In this document: positions 8,776 to 18,660 of the stretch, piece after piece
Layout: every line of letters begins with the position of its first letter
Numbering within the stretch: the first letter of the stretch is position 1
NCBI RefSeq assembly: GCF_011777505.1
Contig: NZ_JAATJT010000003.1
Coordinates: forward strand, 1 to 64,000
Length of the DNA stretch: 64,000 bases
Source: Gaetbulibacter sp. S0825
Lineage (GTDB): Bacteria > Bacteroidota > Bacteroidia > Flavobacteriales > Flavobacteriaceae
Direction of reading: 5' to 3'
Position numbers and translations under genes: made by a program
Notes under the pieces: model-generated
Seen by the model: the letters and a program-made list of their open reading frames with translations, nothing else
Database searches by the model: none
What the model was told of the DNA's origin: nothing

Positions 8776-8806
8776 CAAAGTTAAGTTAAAAAATTAGGGT
8801 TTGCAA
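8776..8806 (-). promoter_or_regulatory. Promoter of the pyrR-pyrB-X-rnz operon
   Basis: On the minus strand a TTG (-33 element, 8804-8806) is followed after exactly 20 bases by TAACTTTG (8776-8783), a perfect Bacteroidota -7 box (TAnnTTTG). Transcription should start about 20 bases before the pyrR ATG. Confidence 0.75.
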
Positions 8807-8824
8807 TGGTTTTATATAGCAATA

Positions 8825-8850
8825 AAAAAAGCCTCCCAAACGGAAGGCTT
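8825..8850 (-). terminator. Terminator of rpsA
   Basis: A 7-bp stem with one mismatch (GCCTCCC/GGAAGGC, loop AAAC) is followed on the minus strand by a T run, about 30 bases after the rpsA stop. Confidence 0.82.
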
Positions 8851-8877
8851 TAATTTTATATAAATATCTAAGAAATA

Positions 8878-10710
8878 TTATTTCCCGTCCATTTTATCTT
8901 TAAGAGCTTGTAAAGCATCATTAGCATCACCTAAAGTAGGCTTTGCTTCTGCAGCAGCAGCTGAAGCTTTTTTAGCAGCAGCTTTTACAATTTTTGCTTC
9001 TTCTTCTCTAAAGATGGCAGTATGAGAAGCTACAACACGTTTAAATTCTTTATTGAATTCAATAATTTTAAACTCTGCTTCTTCTCCTTTCTTAAGTTTC
9101 TTACCATCTTCTTTCTCTAAATGACGAGAAGGGATGAAAGCAACGATATCCTCATTAAATGTAACAGTAGCACCTTTGTCTACTATTTCTTCGATAGCTC
9201 CAGTATGTGTAGAGTTTAATGCAAACTCAGTTTCATACTTATCCCAAGGATTATCTGTTGTTTGTTTGTGACCTAAACTTAGTTTACGTCCTTCAACATC
9301 CAATTCTAATACTACAACATCTAATGTATCACCAACTGCACAGAACTCAGATGGATGCTTAATTTTCTTAGTCCAAGATAGATCTGAGATATAAATTAAT
9401 CCGTCGATACCTTCTTCTAATTCAACAAACACACCAAAGTTTGTAAAGTTACGTACAATACCTGAATGCTTAGAACCTACAGGATATTTCTTAGTAATAT
9501 CTGTCCAAGGGTCTGGAGTTAATTGCTTAATTCCAAGAGACATTTTACGCTCTTCTCTATCTAAAGTTAAGATTTGTGCTTCAATTTCGTCACCAACAGT
9601 CACAAAATCTTGTGCAGAACGTAAATGTGTAGACCAAGACATTTCAGAAACGTGAATTAGTCCTTCAACTCCTTCAGCTACTTCGATAAAAGCACCGTAA
9701 TCTGCAATTACTACAACTTTACCTTTTACTTTATCTCCAATTTTAACCTCTTCACCTAAAGCATCCCAAGGGTGCTTACTTAATTGCTTAAGACCTAATT
9801 GAATTCTTGATTTGTTTTCATCAAAATCAAGGATTACAACATTAATTTTCTCGTCTAGTTCAACAACCTCACTAGGGTGGTTAATTCTAGACCAAGAAAG
9901 ATCTGTAATATGTATTAATCCATCAACACCTCCAAGATCCATAAATACACCATAAGAAGTAATGTTTTTAACAGAACCTTCTAGTACTTGACCTTTTTCT
10001 AGTTGACCAATAATTTCTTTCTTCTGTAACTCGATATCAGCCTCAATAAGTGCTTTATGAGATACTACAACGTTTTTGAATTCATGGTTGATTTTAACAA
10101 CTTTAAATTCCATTGTTTTGTTTACATATTGATCGTAATCTCTAATAGGCTTCACATCGATTTGAGAACCTGGTAAGAAAGCTTCAATACCAAATACGTC
10201 AACGATCATACCACCTTTAGTACGACATTTAACAAAACCATTTACTATTTCTCCTGAATCGTGAGCAGCATTTACGCGATCCCAAGCCTTAATTACTCTA
10301 GCTTTACGGTGAGATAACACTAATTGTCCTGTTGCATCTTCACGAACATCAATTAATACCTCTACTTTGTCTCCAACTTTTAAATTTGGATTGTAACGAA
10401 ACTCGTTTAAAGAGATAACTCCTTCAGACTTTGCATTAATATCAATAATCGCATCACGATCACTAATATGAATTACTTCACCTTCAACAACTTCATCATC
10501 TAAAGTGTCTACAAAATTTTCAGATACTAATTTTTCAAATTCCTCTAATTGTTTGTCATCAACTGGGTCAATTCCTTCTTCGTAATTGTGCCAATTAAAA
10601 TCTTTTAGAAATTTGTCTGGATTTGCTTGAGCTTCAGAGACTACTGGAGCTTCGGTTGTTGCAGCTTCTTCAACTTGTGCTTCTACTGCTTTTTCTTTTT
10701 TTTCAGCCAT
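8878..10710 (-). CDS. rpsA: 30S ribosomal protein S1
   Basis: I start at the ATG at 10710 (MAEKKEKAVEA), giving 610 residues. An upstream in-frame extension to 10839 would run across the promoter -7 box at 10829-10836. After an acidic, alanine-rich N-terminus of about 65 residues, six S1 RNA-binding repeats follow (about 72-138, 155-222, 240-310, 325-395, 412-482 and 500-567), the central ones with the GxFxELxxGxxGLIHxSDxSW pattern (e.g. YGVFMDLGGVDGLIH). S1 binds mRNA on the small subunit. The C-terminus is alanine/lysine-rich. It lies downstream of cmk but seems to have its own promoter. Confidence 0.96.
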   Translation of the reverse strand: MAEKKEKAVEAQVEEAATTEAPVVSEAQANPDKFLKDFNWHNYEEGIDPVDDKQLEEFEKLVSENFVDTLDDEVVEGEVIHISDRDAIIDINAKSEGVISLNEFRYNPNLKVGDKVEVLIDVREDATGQLVLSHRKARVIKAWDRVNAAHDSGEIVNGFVKCRTKGGMIVDVFGIEAFLPGSQIDVKPIRDYDQYVNKTMEFKVVKINHEFKNVVVSHKALIEADIELQKKEIIGQLEKGQVLEGSVKNITSYGVFMDLGGVDGLIHITDLSWSRINHPSEVVELDEKINVVILDFDENKSRIQLGLKQLSKHPWDALGEEVKIGDKVKGKVVVIADYGAFIEVAEGVEGLIHVSEMSWSTHLRSAQDFVTVGDEIEAQILTLDREERKMSLGIKQLTPDPWTDITKKYPVGSKHSGIVRNFTNFGVFVELEEGIDGLIYISDLSWTKKIKHPSEFCAVGDTLDVVVLELDVEGRKLSLGHKQTTDNPWDKYETEFALNSTHTGAIEEIVDKGATVTFNEDIVAFIPSRHLEKEDGKKLKKGEEAEFKIIEFNKEFKRVVASHTAIFREEEAKIVKAAAKKASAAAAEAKPTLGDANDALQALKDKMDGK

Positions 10711-10828
10711 TGCTGATTTAACATTTGTATTCTGTATGCTTTCAGAAAAATTAAGCGATGTACACACAGAAGTGTTATAATTTGTTTTTTTGTTCCTTTT
10801 ATTTTCTGATAATCCGCTAAAAGGAGTG

Positions 10829-10836
10829 CAAAAATA
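10829..10836 (-). promoter_or_regulatory. Likely -7 box of rpsA with a leader of about 115 bases
   Basis: TATTTTTG on the minus strand fits TAnnTTTG exactly. No clear TTG is seen 20 bases upstream. Transcription would begin near 10824, leaving a long untranslated leader before the rpsA ATG. Confidence 0.5.
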
Positions 10837-10908
10837 CATATTATCTGTGAAATTGCCTAATTTTATTTAAGTAGAAATGCTGTTTTTAAAGTATTGAAAA
10901 TGAAATAA

Positions 10909-11604
10909 CTATTCTTGGTTCTCAAGCGTCATTCTAACCAAGTTCATAATACTCTCAAATTGCTCTTCTAAAGTAAGGTTGGTATTATCTATTTCTATAG
11001 CATCTTGTGCTTTTATTAAAGGTGAATCTTCACGATGTGAATCTATATAATCACGTTCTTGGACATTTTGCAGCACCTCATCAAAATTAACCTTATCACC
11101 TCTTTTTATAAGTTCATCATACCTACGTTGCGCTCTAATTTTTGGAGATGCAGTCATAAATATTTTTAATTCAGCTTGAGGGAACACTACAGTGCCAATA
11201 TCTCGTCCATCCATCACTATACCTTTTCCTTCTCCCATTTTTTGTTGCTGCTTTACCAACTGATATCGCACTTCGGGAACTGCCGACACCTTACTAACAT
11301 AGCTAGATACTTCAAGCGTTCTAATCTCTTTTTCAACATTTACATCATTTAAATACATTTCAGAAAACCCCAAAGCTTCATTGAATTTAAATGATAAATT
11401 AATCTTATCAAGCTCTAGCACAAAGTCATTGACTTTAAAAGAATTTTCGTTAATAAAATTATTTTGCAATGCGTACAAGGTTACTGCTCTATACATCGCT
11501 CCTGTATCTACATAAACATAGCCTAATTCCTTAGCTATTTGCTTTGCTAAAGTACTTTTTCCAGTTGATGAAAATCCGTCGATGGCTATGGTAATGTTTT
11601 GCAT
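10909..11604 (-). CDS. cmk: Cytidylate kinase
   Basis: The 231-residue P-loop kinase phosphorylates CMP and dCMP. It has the Walker A motif GFSSTGKST near the N-terminus, the YVDTGAMYRAVT segment, and GIVMDGRDIGTVVFPQAELK in the middle, all typical of bacterial Cmk. The length is normal. It sits upstream of rpsA, a widespread pairing, and about 60 bases downstream of a secreted protein of unknown function that separates it from porQ. Confidence 0.95.
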   Translation of the reverse strand: MQNITIAIDGFSSTGKSTLAKQIAKELGYVYVDTGAMYRAVTLYALQNNFINENSFKVNDFVLELDKINLSFKFNEALGFSEMYLNDVNVEKEIRTLEVSSYVSKVSAVPEVRYQLVKQQQKMGEGKGIVMDGRDIGTVVFPQAELKIFMTASPKIRAQRRYDELIKRGDKVNFDEVLQNVQERDYIDSHREDSPLIKAQDAIEIDNTNLTLEEQFESIMNLVRMTLENQE

Positions 11605-11663
11605 GTTATTTTTAAGTAGTAGGTTTTGTTCTTTTGATGTTTTGTTTAACTGTTTATATATAA

Positions 11664-12548
11664 TTAGTTTTTTTCTAATTCATAAACTCTTTCTCCAAGT
11701 ATATATGTACCATCTTCTTTGTTTGACAATATATTATGGAAATCAATATTACCATTTTCATTCTTTACATACAAATAATGAAAAGCCTCGCTTTCGTCAA
11801 TTAAAATATCATCAAAAAACATGACTAAGTCATATTTTGCAGGTGGTCCACAATAAATGTCAGTTGAAAAGTATACGGTAAAATTATCTAATAGACCAAA
11901 TCCTTTAACAATTCCGTTATTTTCAATAGTTAAGCTTTCAGATAGAATGTTTCCCAAATTGTCTTTTAGAGTATAATTTCCACTAAGAGTTTTACTTCTT
12001 GTATAGTAATATAGAGGATTAGGAAATAAATAATCATTTTTAAATTCAAAGGGAATTCTTTTGAATACAATAAATTTCTCTTCATGTCCATTTCCTTTAG
12101 GTCTGTATAGAGAAACAGAATTATTATTAATATCCCAAGTAAAATATGAAATCCAATCATAATTGAAATAATAAATATCAGTCGTTTTGTAGTAATTAAG
12201 AGAATCTTTAGCTTTTAAGTTAATTTTATATTTACCTTGTTCTCGTATCGTGTCTTTATTATTAATTAAATATTCTGACACTTCAGGATGCAGTAAGTGG
12301 TCATGAAGTACTGAATATCCAATATTTAGTATTCCTTTTTTGATTTCTTTTGAATTGATTCTTAGAGCAACTGGATAATTAGGGTCGAATGCATTTTTAG
12401 ATTTGATAGCACTATTATTTTCTTCAAATGAGTTGTAATATTCTTCAGCAATCCAAATACCTTCCAACATTTTGATTTCTTTTTTAATACTTTGTCCAAA
12501 GGAAATAAAGCATAAAAAAAATGGTAGTATTTTAAAAATGTGTTTCAT
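11664..12548 (-). CDS. Secreted protein of unknown function
   Basis: The 294-residue protein has a signal peptide (ILPFFLCFISFGQS) and a mature region rich in aromatic residues and predicted strands, including LEGIWIAEEYYNSFEE near the start, which recalls lipocalin-like 'what is the cost' domains only loosely. I do not recognise a family. It lies between porQ and cmk, genes that are often adjacent in flavobacteria, so it may be a lineage-specific insertion. Its AT content looks slightly higher than that of its neighbours. Confidence 0.7.
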   Translation of the reverse strand: MKHIFKILPFFLCFISFGQSIKKEIKMLEGIWIAEEYYNSFEENNSAIKSKNAFDPNYPVALRINSKEIKKGILNIGYSVLHDHLLHPEVSEYLINNKDTIREQGKYKINLKAKDSLNYYKTTDIYYFNYDWISYFTWDINNNSVSLYRPKGNGHEEKFIVFKRIPFEFKNDYLFPNPLYYYTRSKTLSGNYTLKDNLGNILSESLTIENNGIVKGFGLLDNFTVYFSTDIYCGPPAKYDLVMFFDDILIDESEAFHYLYVKNENGNIDFHNILSNKEDGTYILGERVYELEKN

Positions 12549-12646
12549 TTTTCAAGTTAAGCCAGCCAAATTTATATGTATTCGTTTTAATGTTATATCT
12601 CAATCAAAGGTCGTCTATTATCTTAAAAAAATCAAGAAAAAATAAG

Positions 12647-13669
12647 CTACTGCAAATCTATTTGTAATCCAAAAAAGCTTGCGTTTGAAGCACTTGTATA
12701 TCTTGCATGCGAATAACTAAATCGCATTTTATTCATTTTTATTCCTACCCCAAAAGACAAACCTGAAAAATTTCGCTGTTCCAAAATTCGTAACTCTTCG
12801 GCACGTCTAAAACTATAGCCTAATCTAATATTAAATCCTTTCTCTGGAAATAATTCGGCTCCTAAAATTAAATGTCGAAAAGCATTATTAAAAAAACTTA
12901 CTTTTTCTTGAGTTTGGTTACCTTCTAAATCACTTGTTGCTCTTGCAGGATTTGGTCTTCCAATTGGCCATTCTTGCAGATTTTCAAAAGTCATGTGCCA
13001 ACGTAAAGGGACATGCTCAAGTGTTTGTGACATGCCAAAATCCACTTCAAAAGGTAATGGTTCTCTTAATCCTGCGTAGGTTGTAATTTGACTTCCCAAA
13101 TTTCTAACAACTACTGCTGCATTAAAATCTAAATTATCATTTATATATAACAATCCTAAATCTACAGCAGCACCAAAAGAGCTATACTGTTCTAATTTGG
13201 ACGTAATTAGTTTTAAATTTGCTCCAGCATAAAAATCGGAATATCCAATTTGCGTAGCATAACCAACCGAGAGCGCTGTCTCACTACCAGAAAAGCTTCC
13301 TGTAGATACGCCATTTTCATCGTAACCATCAAAGCTTCCATAGTTAATATAGGTTACACCTCCATGTATGGTTTGTGTGCGTCTATCTATTGTATAAGCG
13401 TAAGCAGCACTACCATAACCAATACCTCCTAAATAACTCGTATAATTTAGTGCTAATTGGTTATCCATCTCCACATTAATGGTTGCAGGATTGTAAAGTC
13501 CTTGTGTGACATCATAATCTACATTGGTAATTACTTTTCCGCCCAAAGCTGCCTGACGTGGTGATGATATAAGATTTAAAAATTGATATGTTGACTCACC
13601 TCCTACTTGAGAAAAGGAGGTTTTTATAAAAAAAACCAAAAAACATACTGTGGTAATAGTTCTTATCAT
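12647..13669 (-). CDS. porQ: Type IX secretion system protein PorQ
   Basis: The 340-residue protein has a signal peptide ending FSQVGG, then the family opening STYQFLNLISSPRQAALGGK and a series of barrel strands (YNPATINVEMDNQLALNYTSYLGGI, GGVTYINYGSFDGYDENG). PorQ is an outer-membrane barrel of the T9SS attachment complex that works with the sortase PorU and shuttle protein PorV. The position next to lon and close to cmk is the usual flavobacterial location. It ends with an aromatic residue pattern (GLQIDLQ) typical of the family. Confidence 0.92.
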   Translation of the reverse strand: MIRTITTVCFLVFFIKTSFSQVGGESTYQFLNLISSPRQAALGGKVITNVDYDVTQGLYNPATINVEMDNQLALNYTSYLGGIGYGSAAYAYTIDRRTQTIHGGVTYINYGSFDGYDENGVSTGSFSGSETALSVGYATQIGYSDFYAGANLKLITSKLEQYSSFGAAVDLGLLYINDNLDFNAAVVVRNLGSQITTYAGLREPLPFEVDFGMSQTLEHVPLRWHMTFENLQEWPIGRPNPARATSDLEGNQTQEKVSFFNNAFRHLILGAELFPEKGFNIRLGYSFRRAEELRILEQRNFSGLSFGVGIKMNKMRFSYSHARYTSASNASFFGLQIDLQ

Positions 13670-13734
13670 AAAGAAGGCAAAGTAACTAAATCTATCTTAA
13701 AACGATTTGCAATCTGTTTTATTTTTAAATTATT

Positions 13735-13761
13735 TAAAAAACCTCGACTTAAAATCGAGGC
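13735..13761 (-). terminator. Terminator of lon
   Basis: The perfect stem CCTCGA/TCGAGG with a 7-base loop is followed by six T on the minus strand, just after the lon stop codon. Confidence 0.82.
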
Positions 13762-13767
13762 TTTGGT

Positions 13768-16218
13768 TTATAATTTCTTTGCATTTTTAACCTTTTGCTT
13801 TGTAACTGCAATATCAATAACCTCGCTCATGTCACTTACATAATGAAACGTCAATCCTTTTAGATATTCTTCTTTAATTTCTTTAATATCTCTACGGTTC
13901 TCTTCACACAGCAAAATTTCTTTGATTCTAGCACGTTTAGCGGCCAAAATCTTTTCTTTAATTCCACCTACAGGCAATACTTTTCCACGAAGTGTGATTT
14001 CACCAGTCATGGCTAAGCTTTTTTTAACTTTTCTTTGTGTAAATAATGATACTAAAGAGGTTAACATTGTAACACCAGCACTTGGACCATCTTTAGGAGT
14101 TGCACCTTCTGGAACATGAATATGCACATTGTACTTTTCAAATATCTCTGGGTCAACTCCAAAAGTATCTGCGTTTGCTTTTATATATTCCATAGCAATG
14201 GTCGCCGATTCTTTCATGACTTTTCCTAGATTACCAGTAATAGTCATAGTGCCTTTTCCTTTTGAAAGAATTGATTCTATAAACAGAATATCACCACCAA
14301 CACGTGTCCAAGCAAGACCAGTAACAACACCTGCAACATTATTGTTTTCGTACTTGTCGCGCTCCATTTTTGGCCCACCAAGCACTTCAATAATATCTTC
14401 GTTGGTCACTTTAATATTGTATGGTTCTTCCATAGCTATATTTTTGGCAGCATGACGTACCATTTTAGCAATTTGTTTTTCTAAACCACGAACACCAGAT
14501 TCCCTCGTATAACCTTCTACAATTTTTTCTAATTGCGGTTTCCCAATTTTTAAATGCTTCGTAGTTAATCCGTGTTCCTTTAACTGCTTAGGTAATAAGT
14601 GGCGTTTTGCAATCTCTACCTTTTCTTCAATAGTATAACCAGTGACGTTTATTATTTCCATTCTATCTAATAAAGCAGGCTGAATGGTTGACAAGCTATT
14701 AGATGTAGCAATAAACATGACCTTTGACAAATCGTAACCCATTTCCAAGAAATTATCATGAAACTCAGAGTTTTGTTCTGGGTCTAAAACTTCTAGCATT
14801 GCAGATGATGGGTCGCCTTGATGGGAATTGGACAATTTATCAATCTCATCAAGCACAAAAACTGGGTTGGATGTCCCTGCCTTTTTAAGACTTTGAACAA
14901 TTCGTCCTGGCATTGCACCAATGTATGTTTTTCTATGTCCTCTAATTTCGGCTTCATCACGTAAACCACCCAATGACATACGCACATATTCCCTACCTAA
15001 GGCTTCTGCAATAGATTTTCCTAACGATGTTTTACCAACTCCTGGAGGACCGTATAGACATAGTATTGGTGACTTCATGTCGTTACGTAACTTTAAAACA
15101 GCTAAATACTCTATGATTCTTCGCTTAACATCATCTAAACCATAATGGTCACGGTCTAAAATCTTTTTGGCTCTTTTTAAATCAAATTTATCTTTACTAA
15201 ACTCATTCCAAGGCAAATCCAAAAATAAATCTAAGTAGTTACGTTGGATGGAGTATTCAGCAACTTGAGGATTCATACGTTGCATTTTGGCCAATTCTTT
15301 ATCAAAATGCTTCTTTACTTTTTCATCCCATTTTTTTGATTTGGAGCGAACTCGCATTTCTTCAATTTCCTCATCAGATGATACACCTCCTAGCTCTTCT
15401 TGGATGGTTTTCATTTGCTGATGCAGAAAATATTCACGTTGCTGTTGGTTCATATCACTTTGAACCTTAGACTGAATATCATTTTTTAGCTCCAATTTTT
15501 GAAGCTCAATATTCATATTCTTTAAAGTCGCTAAAGCGCGTTCTTTTAAATCGTTAATTTCAAGAAGCTTCTGTTTTTCTTCAACTGAAAGATTCATGTT
15601 TGAAGACACAAAATTTACTAAAAACGAACTGCTCTCAATGTTTTTAATAGCAAAAGTAGCTTCGGAAGGAATATTTGGACTCTGCTTAATTATTTGAAGT
15701 GCCAACTCTTTAATAGAGTCTATAATCGCTCTAAACTCACTGTTATCTGCAGCTGGTCTAGCCTCAGCAACTTCTTTTATTGTTGCATTAATATATGGCT
15801 CTTCGGTAATTACTTCGTTTATTTCAAACCTCTTTTTTCCTTGAATAATAATGGTTGTATTACCGTCTGGCATTTTTAAAACCCTTAATATTCTTGCAAC
15901 TGTCCCTTTTTTATAAATATCCTTAGCAGTAGGATCCTCTATTGTTTCATCTTTTTGTGATACAACACCAATGACTTTACCTCCTTTGTTAGCGTCGTTA
16001 ATTAGTTTTATCGATTTATCTCTTCCAGCAGTAATTGGAATAACAACACCTGGAAATAAAACGGTATTACGCAATGGCAATATTGGAAGGGCTTCTGGTA
16101 ATATTTCGTTATTAATTTCTGCTTCATCTTCTGGTGTCATTAACGGAATTAATTCTGAATTTTCATCAAACTCCTGAAATGACAAACTGTCAAGACTTGT
16201 AAATTTAGACTTCGCCAT
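13768..16218 (-). CDS. lon: ATP-dependent Lon protease
   Basis: The 816-residue cytoplasmic quality-control protease has an N-terminal substrate-binding domain ([19 protein letters not shown], about residues 40-250), a coiled-coil region, the AAA+ module with Walker [14 protein letters not shown] and Walker [11 protein letters not shown], and a C-terminal protease domain with the Ser-Lys dyad in [11 protein letters not shown] and [13 protein letters not shown]. All catalytic residues are intact. It is bounded by its own terminator, with an inverted repeat in the leader. Confidence 0.97.
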   Translation of the reverse strand: MAKSKFTSLDSLSFQEFDENSELIPLMTPEDEAEINNEILPEALPILPLRNTVLFPGVVIPITAGRDKSIKLINDANKGGKVIGVVSQKDETIEDPTAKDIYKKGTVARILRVLKMPDGNTTIIIQGKKRFEINEVITEEPYINATIKEVAEARPAADNSEFRAIIDSIKELALQIIKQSPNIPSEATFAIKNIESSSFLVNFVSSNMNLSVEEKQKLLEINDLKERALATLKNMNIELQKLELKNDIQSKVQSDMNQQQREYFLHQQMKTIQEELGGVSSDEEIEEMRVRSKSKKWDEKVKKHFDKELAKMQRMNPQVAEYSIQRNYLDLFLDLPWNEFSKDKFDLKRAKKILDRDHYGLDDVKRRIIEYLAVLKLRNDMKSPILCLYGPPGVGKTSLGKSIAEALGREYVRMSLGGLRDEAEIRGHRKTYIGAMPGRIVQSLKKAGTSNPVFVLDEIDKLSNSHQGDPSSAMLEVLDPEQNSEFHDNFLEMGYDLSKVMFIATSNSLSTIQPALLDRMEIINVTGYTIEEKVEIAKRHLLPKQLKEHGLTTKHLKIGKPQLEKIVEGYTRESGVRGLEKQIAKMVRHAAKNIAMEEPYNIKVTNEDIIEVLGGPKMERDKYENNNVAGVVTGLAWTRVGGDILFIESILSKGKGTMTITGNLGKVMKESATIAMEYIKANADTFGVDPEIFEKYNVHIHVPEGATPKDGPSAGVTMLTSLVSLFTQRKVKKSLAMTGEITLRGKVLPVGGIKEKILAAKRARIKEILLCEENRRDIKEIKEEYLKGLTFHYVSDMSEVIDIAVTKQKVKNAKKL

Positions 16219-16232
16219 ACTATTTTTAGGTC

Positions 16233-16253
16233 ATTCTGTCATTAAAACAGAAT
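16233..16253 (-). promoter_or_regulatory. Inverted repeat in the lon leader
   Basis: ATTCTGT, 7 bases, ACAGAAT: perfect 7-bp arms 15-35 bases upstream of the lon ATG. It may be an operator or an mRNA hairpin controlling lon. It does not match the CIRCE (HrcA) consensus. Confidence 0.4.
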
Positions 16254-16456
16254 TATTTTTTATTTCAATTAAATTTATAAACTAAGTAATATGCTAAAAA
16301 TCCCAATTTCAAAGGGCTTTTAATTGCTTTACACTTACTAATATTCAATTGTTATGCCATTATAATGCTAGTTTTCTTAAATAAAACCAAACTTTTTTTT
16401 ATCAAACTGTAACAAAGTTTAATTACCTTAATCTTTCTAATAAACAATTTGTTTTA

Positions 16457-17017
16457 GTGTCACTACCAAACCTAAATACTGAAGCGCTTGCAGAGCTTTG
16501 TAAATCTGGCAACCAAAATGCACAATTGGAGCTATACAATAGATATTACAAAGCCATGTACAACATTTCGTTGAGGATTGTTAAGGATAGTTTTGAAGCA
16601 GAAGATATTATGCAAGATTCTTTTTTAACAGCGTTTACAAAATTAGGTGAATTAAAAGATTTAAAAACCTTTGGTGCCTGGTTAAAGCGAATTGTAACAA
16701 ACAATAGTATTTATCACTATAAAAAGAGTCATAAATACCAAAACGTTCCTTTTGACAATGTGCTTTATAAAGTTGAAGAGAATCAAAACATTGGTAGTGA
16801 TTATGATTTTACAAACTTAAAAGCACAACAGGTGCTTAAGGTTATAAATAACCTTAAAGACAATTATAGAATAGCATTAACCCTAAATTTAATTGAGGGA
16901 TATGATTATGAGGAGATTAGTGATATTATGGATATTTCGTATTCAAATTGTCGAACAACCATATCACGCGCTAAAGAAAGTCTAAGACAAAAAATACAGC
17001 TTACTGCTGAATATTAA
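16457..17017 (+). CDS. ECF-type RNA polymerase sigma factor
   Basis: The 186-residue protein starts at a GTG. Sigma region 2 is seen at YNISLRIVKDSFEAEDIMQDSFLTAFTKL and region 4 at YDYEEISDIMDISYSNCRTTISRAKESLR, with no region 1 or 3, which defines the ECF (sigma-70 group 4) class. It is followed 4 bases later by a single-pass membrane protein in the usual anti-sigma position and by two envelope beta-repeat proteins, suggesting a four-gene envelope-response operon that the sigma factor may itself activate. Confidence 0.92.
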   Translation: MSLPNLNTEALAELCKSGNQNAQLELYNRYYKAMYNISLRIVKDSFEAEDIMQDSFLTAFTKLGELKDLKTFGAWLKRIVTNNSIYHYKKSHKYQNVPFDNVLYKVEENQNIGSDYDFTNLKAQQVLKVINNLKDNYRIALTLNLIEGYDYEEISDIMDISYSNCRTTISRAKESLRQKIQLTAEY

Positions 17018-17021
17018 AATT

Positions 17022-17576
17022 ATGAGTGAAGATATTTTAAATAACATGTTTAAAAACACCGAAGGTCAGTTCGATACTGAAGAACCAGCTATTGGACATA
17101 AACAACGCTTTTTAGATAAGTTAAACACTGTAGCTGTAACTGAAAAAAAATCGATGTTTAAGTTATGGAAACCAATTATTGGTATAGCTGCTTCTATTGT
17201 TTTACTGATTACGGTATCCTTTGGAGTTCTAAAAAGTAACGAAACAATAGATTTAGCAAACATTTCTCCAGAAATGGCTACAACGCAAGACTTTTTTACA
17301 AATGCAATCACTATCGAACTTGAAAAACTTAACAGTGAAGAATCTCCAGAATATCAAGATTTAATTGTTGACACTATGTTTCAAATGAAAATCTTAGAAG
17401 AAAACTACGAACAATTAAAGTTAGATCTCGAAGCAAGTGGTAAAGATGAACGTGTTATTTACGCCATGATATCCAATTTTCAAGACAGAATAGGCCTATT
17501 ACAAAATGTAGTAGAACAAATAGATGAATTAAAACAAACAAAAAACGAACAATATGAAAACAGCACTACTTTATAG
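17022..17576 (+). CDS. Single-pass membrane protein, probable anti-sigma partner
   Basis: The 184-residue protein has a cytoplasmic N-terminus of about 47 residues (with GHKQRFLDKL), one membrane helix (PIIGIAASIVLLITVSFGVL) and a periplasmic helical part. This topology and its place directly after an ECF sigma gene suggest an anti-sigma factor, but no zinc (ZAS) motif is present. The GHxxRFxxKL segment recurs in Bacteroidota proteins in this position. Its end overlaps the next gene by 23 bases, implying translational coupling. Confidence 0.7.
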   Translation: MSEDILNNMFKNTEGQFDTEEPAIGHKQRFLDKLNTVAVTEKKSMFKLWKPIIGIAASIVLLITVSFGVLKSNETIDLANISPEMATTQDFFTNAITIELEKLNSEESPEYQDLIVDTMFQMKILEENYEQLKLDLEASGKDERVIYAMISNFQDRIGLLQNVVEQIDELKQTKNEQYENSTTL

Positions 17577-18636
17577 AGCTTTAATCACCCTTATTTTAAT
17601 GCCATCATTAGTGTTAGCTAACAACAATGATTTAAATGGCAAACACACTAAAGAAAAAAAAGTACATAAAGAGTTTTCAGTAAGCGCTGATGCTACTTTA
17701 GAAGTTGATAACAGCTATGGAAATATAGACATAGTTACTTGGAATGAAAACCGCATTGTCATAGATGTAACCATCACTACAAACGGAAACAATCTAGAAA
17801 AAGTTGAAAAAAAATTAAAAGATATCAATATAGAGTTTTCTGGTTCTTCAAGTCGTGTTATAGCAAAAACACGCTTTTCTAAAAGCAAATCTTTTTGGAA
17901 TTGGGGAAATAACAATGTTAGTATGAAAATTAACTACGTTATTAAAATGCCAATGAGTAATAATGTTGACCTAGAAAACGATTACGGTAGTATTAATTTA
18001 GATAAACTTGAAGGTCGTGCCACTATTGATTGTGATTATGGAAAAATTACCACTAAAGAATTAATGGCAGATAATAATGATATTTCATTTGACTACACAA
18101 AAAACTCATACTTCGAATACATTAAAAGTGGAGTGATTAATGCAGATTATAGTAGCTATACTGTAGGAAAGACAAACGATTTAGAAATTGATGCAGATTA
18201 TACTAAATCAACAATAGAAATCGCTGAAGATGTTTCCTATAACTGCGATTATGGTTCTTTAACAATTGGAAAAGCTAACAATATTAAAGGTGATGGTGAT
18301 TACTTAACCTTACGTATTGGTGAAGTTTATAAAAATGTATCTGTAACTGCAGATTATGGCTCCATGAAAATTGATAACATGACTAGTAACGCTGGCGATG
18401 TAAACATAGAATCTGACTATATGAAAATAACAATTGGATATTCTTCTGGGTATAGTTTTGACTTCGACTTAGACCTTAGCTATGCATCATTACGTGGTGA
18501 TGATGACTTAGAGGTGTCTAAAAGAATTGAAAAATCTAGTAGCAAAAAATATTCAGGTTATCATGGTTCTAAAGGATCTGGAAATACTATTAATATTACA
18601 TCAGATTATGGAAGTGTAACTTTCAAGAAAAATTAA
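17554..18636 (+). CDS. Exported DUF4097-like beta-repeat protein
   Basis: The 360-residue protein has a signal peptide (LITLILMPSLVLANNN). The mature region is a succession of short strands each closing with a DYG or DYxK turn (ENDYGSINL, DCDYGKIT, NCDYGSLTI, TADYGSMKI, TSDYGSVTF), the pattern of a DUF4097-type beta-helix. Such proteins are envelope-associated and of unknown activity. It overlaps the probable anti-sigma gene and precedes a head-GIN protein of similar repeat style, so both may be effectors of the sigma factor operon. Confidence 0.82.
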   Translation: MKTALLYRALITLILMPSLVLANNNDLNGKHTKEKKVHKEFSVSADATLEVDNSYGNIDIVTWNENRIVIDVTITTNGNNLEKVEKKLKDINIEFSGSSSRVIAKTRFSKSKSFWNWGNNNVSMKINYVIKMPMSNNVDLENDYGSINLDKLEGRATIDCDYGKITTKELMADNNDISFDYTKNSYFEYIKSGVINADYSSYTVGKTNDLEIDADYTKSTIEIAEDVSYNCDYGSLTIGKANNIKGDGDYLTLRIGEVYKNVSVTADYGSMKIDNMTSNAGDVNIESDYMKITIGYSSGYSFDFDLDLSYASLRGDDDLEVSKRIEKSSSKKYSGYHGSKGSGNTINITSDYGSVTFKKN

Positions 18637-18660
18637 ATATCAATCAAAAAACAAACAGAA

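Noticed and set aside
8751-8880. PyrR-type attenuator or riboswitch upstream of pyrR
   Set aside because: The expected leader is only about 20 bases, and the hairpin nearby belongs to the rpsA terminator on the other side.
10711-10839. N-terminal extension of ribosomal protein S1
   Set aside because: The frame runs through the probable promoter; S1 proteins of the group start at the MAEKKE-type ATG.
14129-14455. Open frames antisense to lon (also 13922-14119, 14921-15145, 15694-15879, 15971-16177)
   Set aside because: They lie wholly inside the well-supported lon gene on the opposite strand and show no family features.
16233-16253. Inverted repeat at lon read as a CIRCE heat-shock operator
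   Set aside because: It lacks the TTAGCACTC-N9-GAGTGCTAA consensus.
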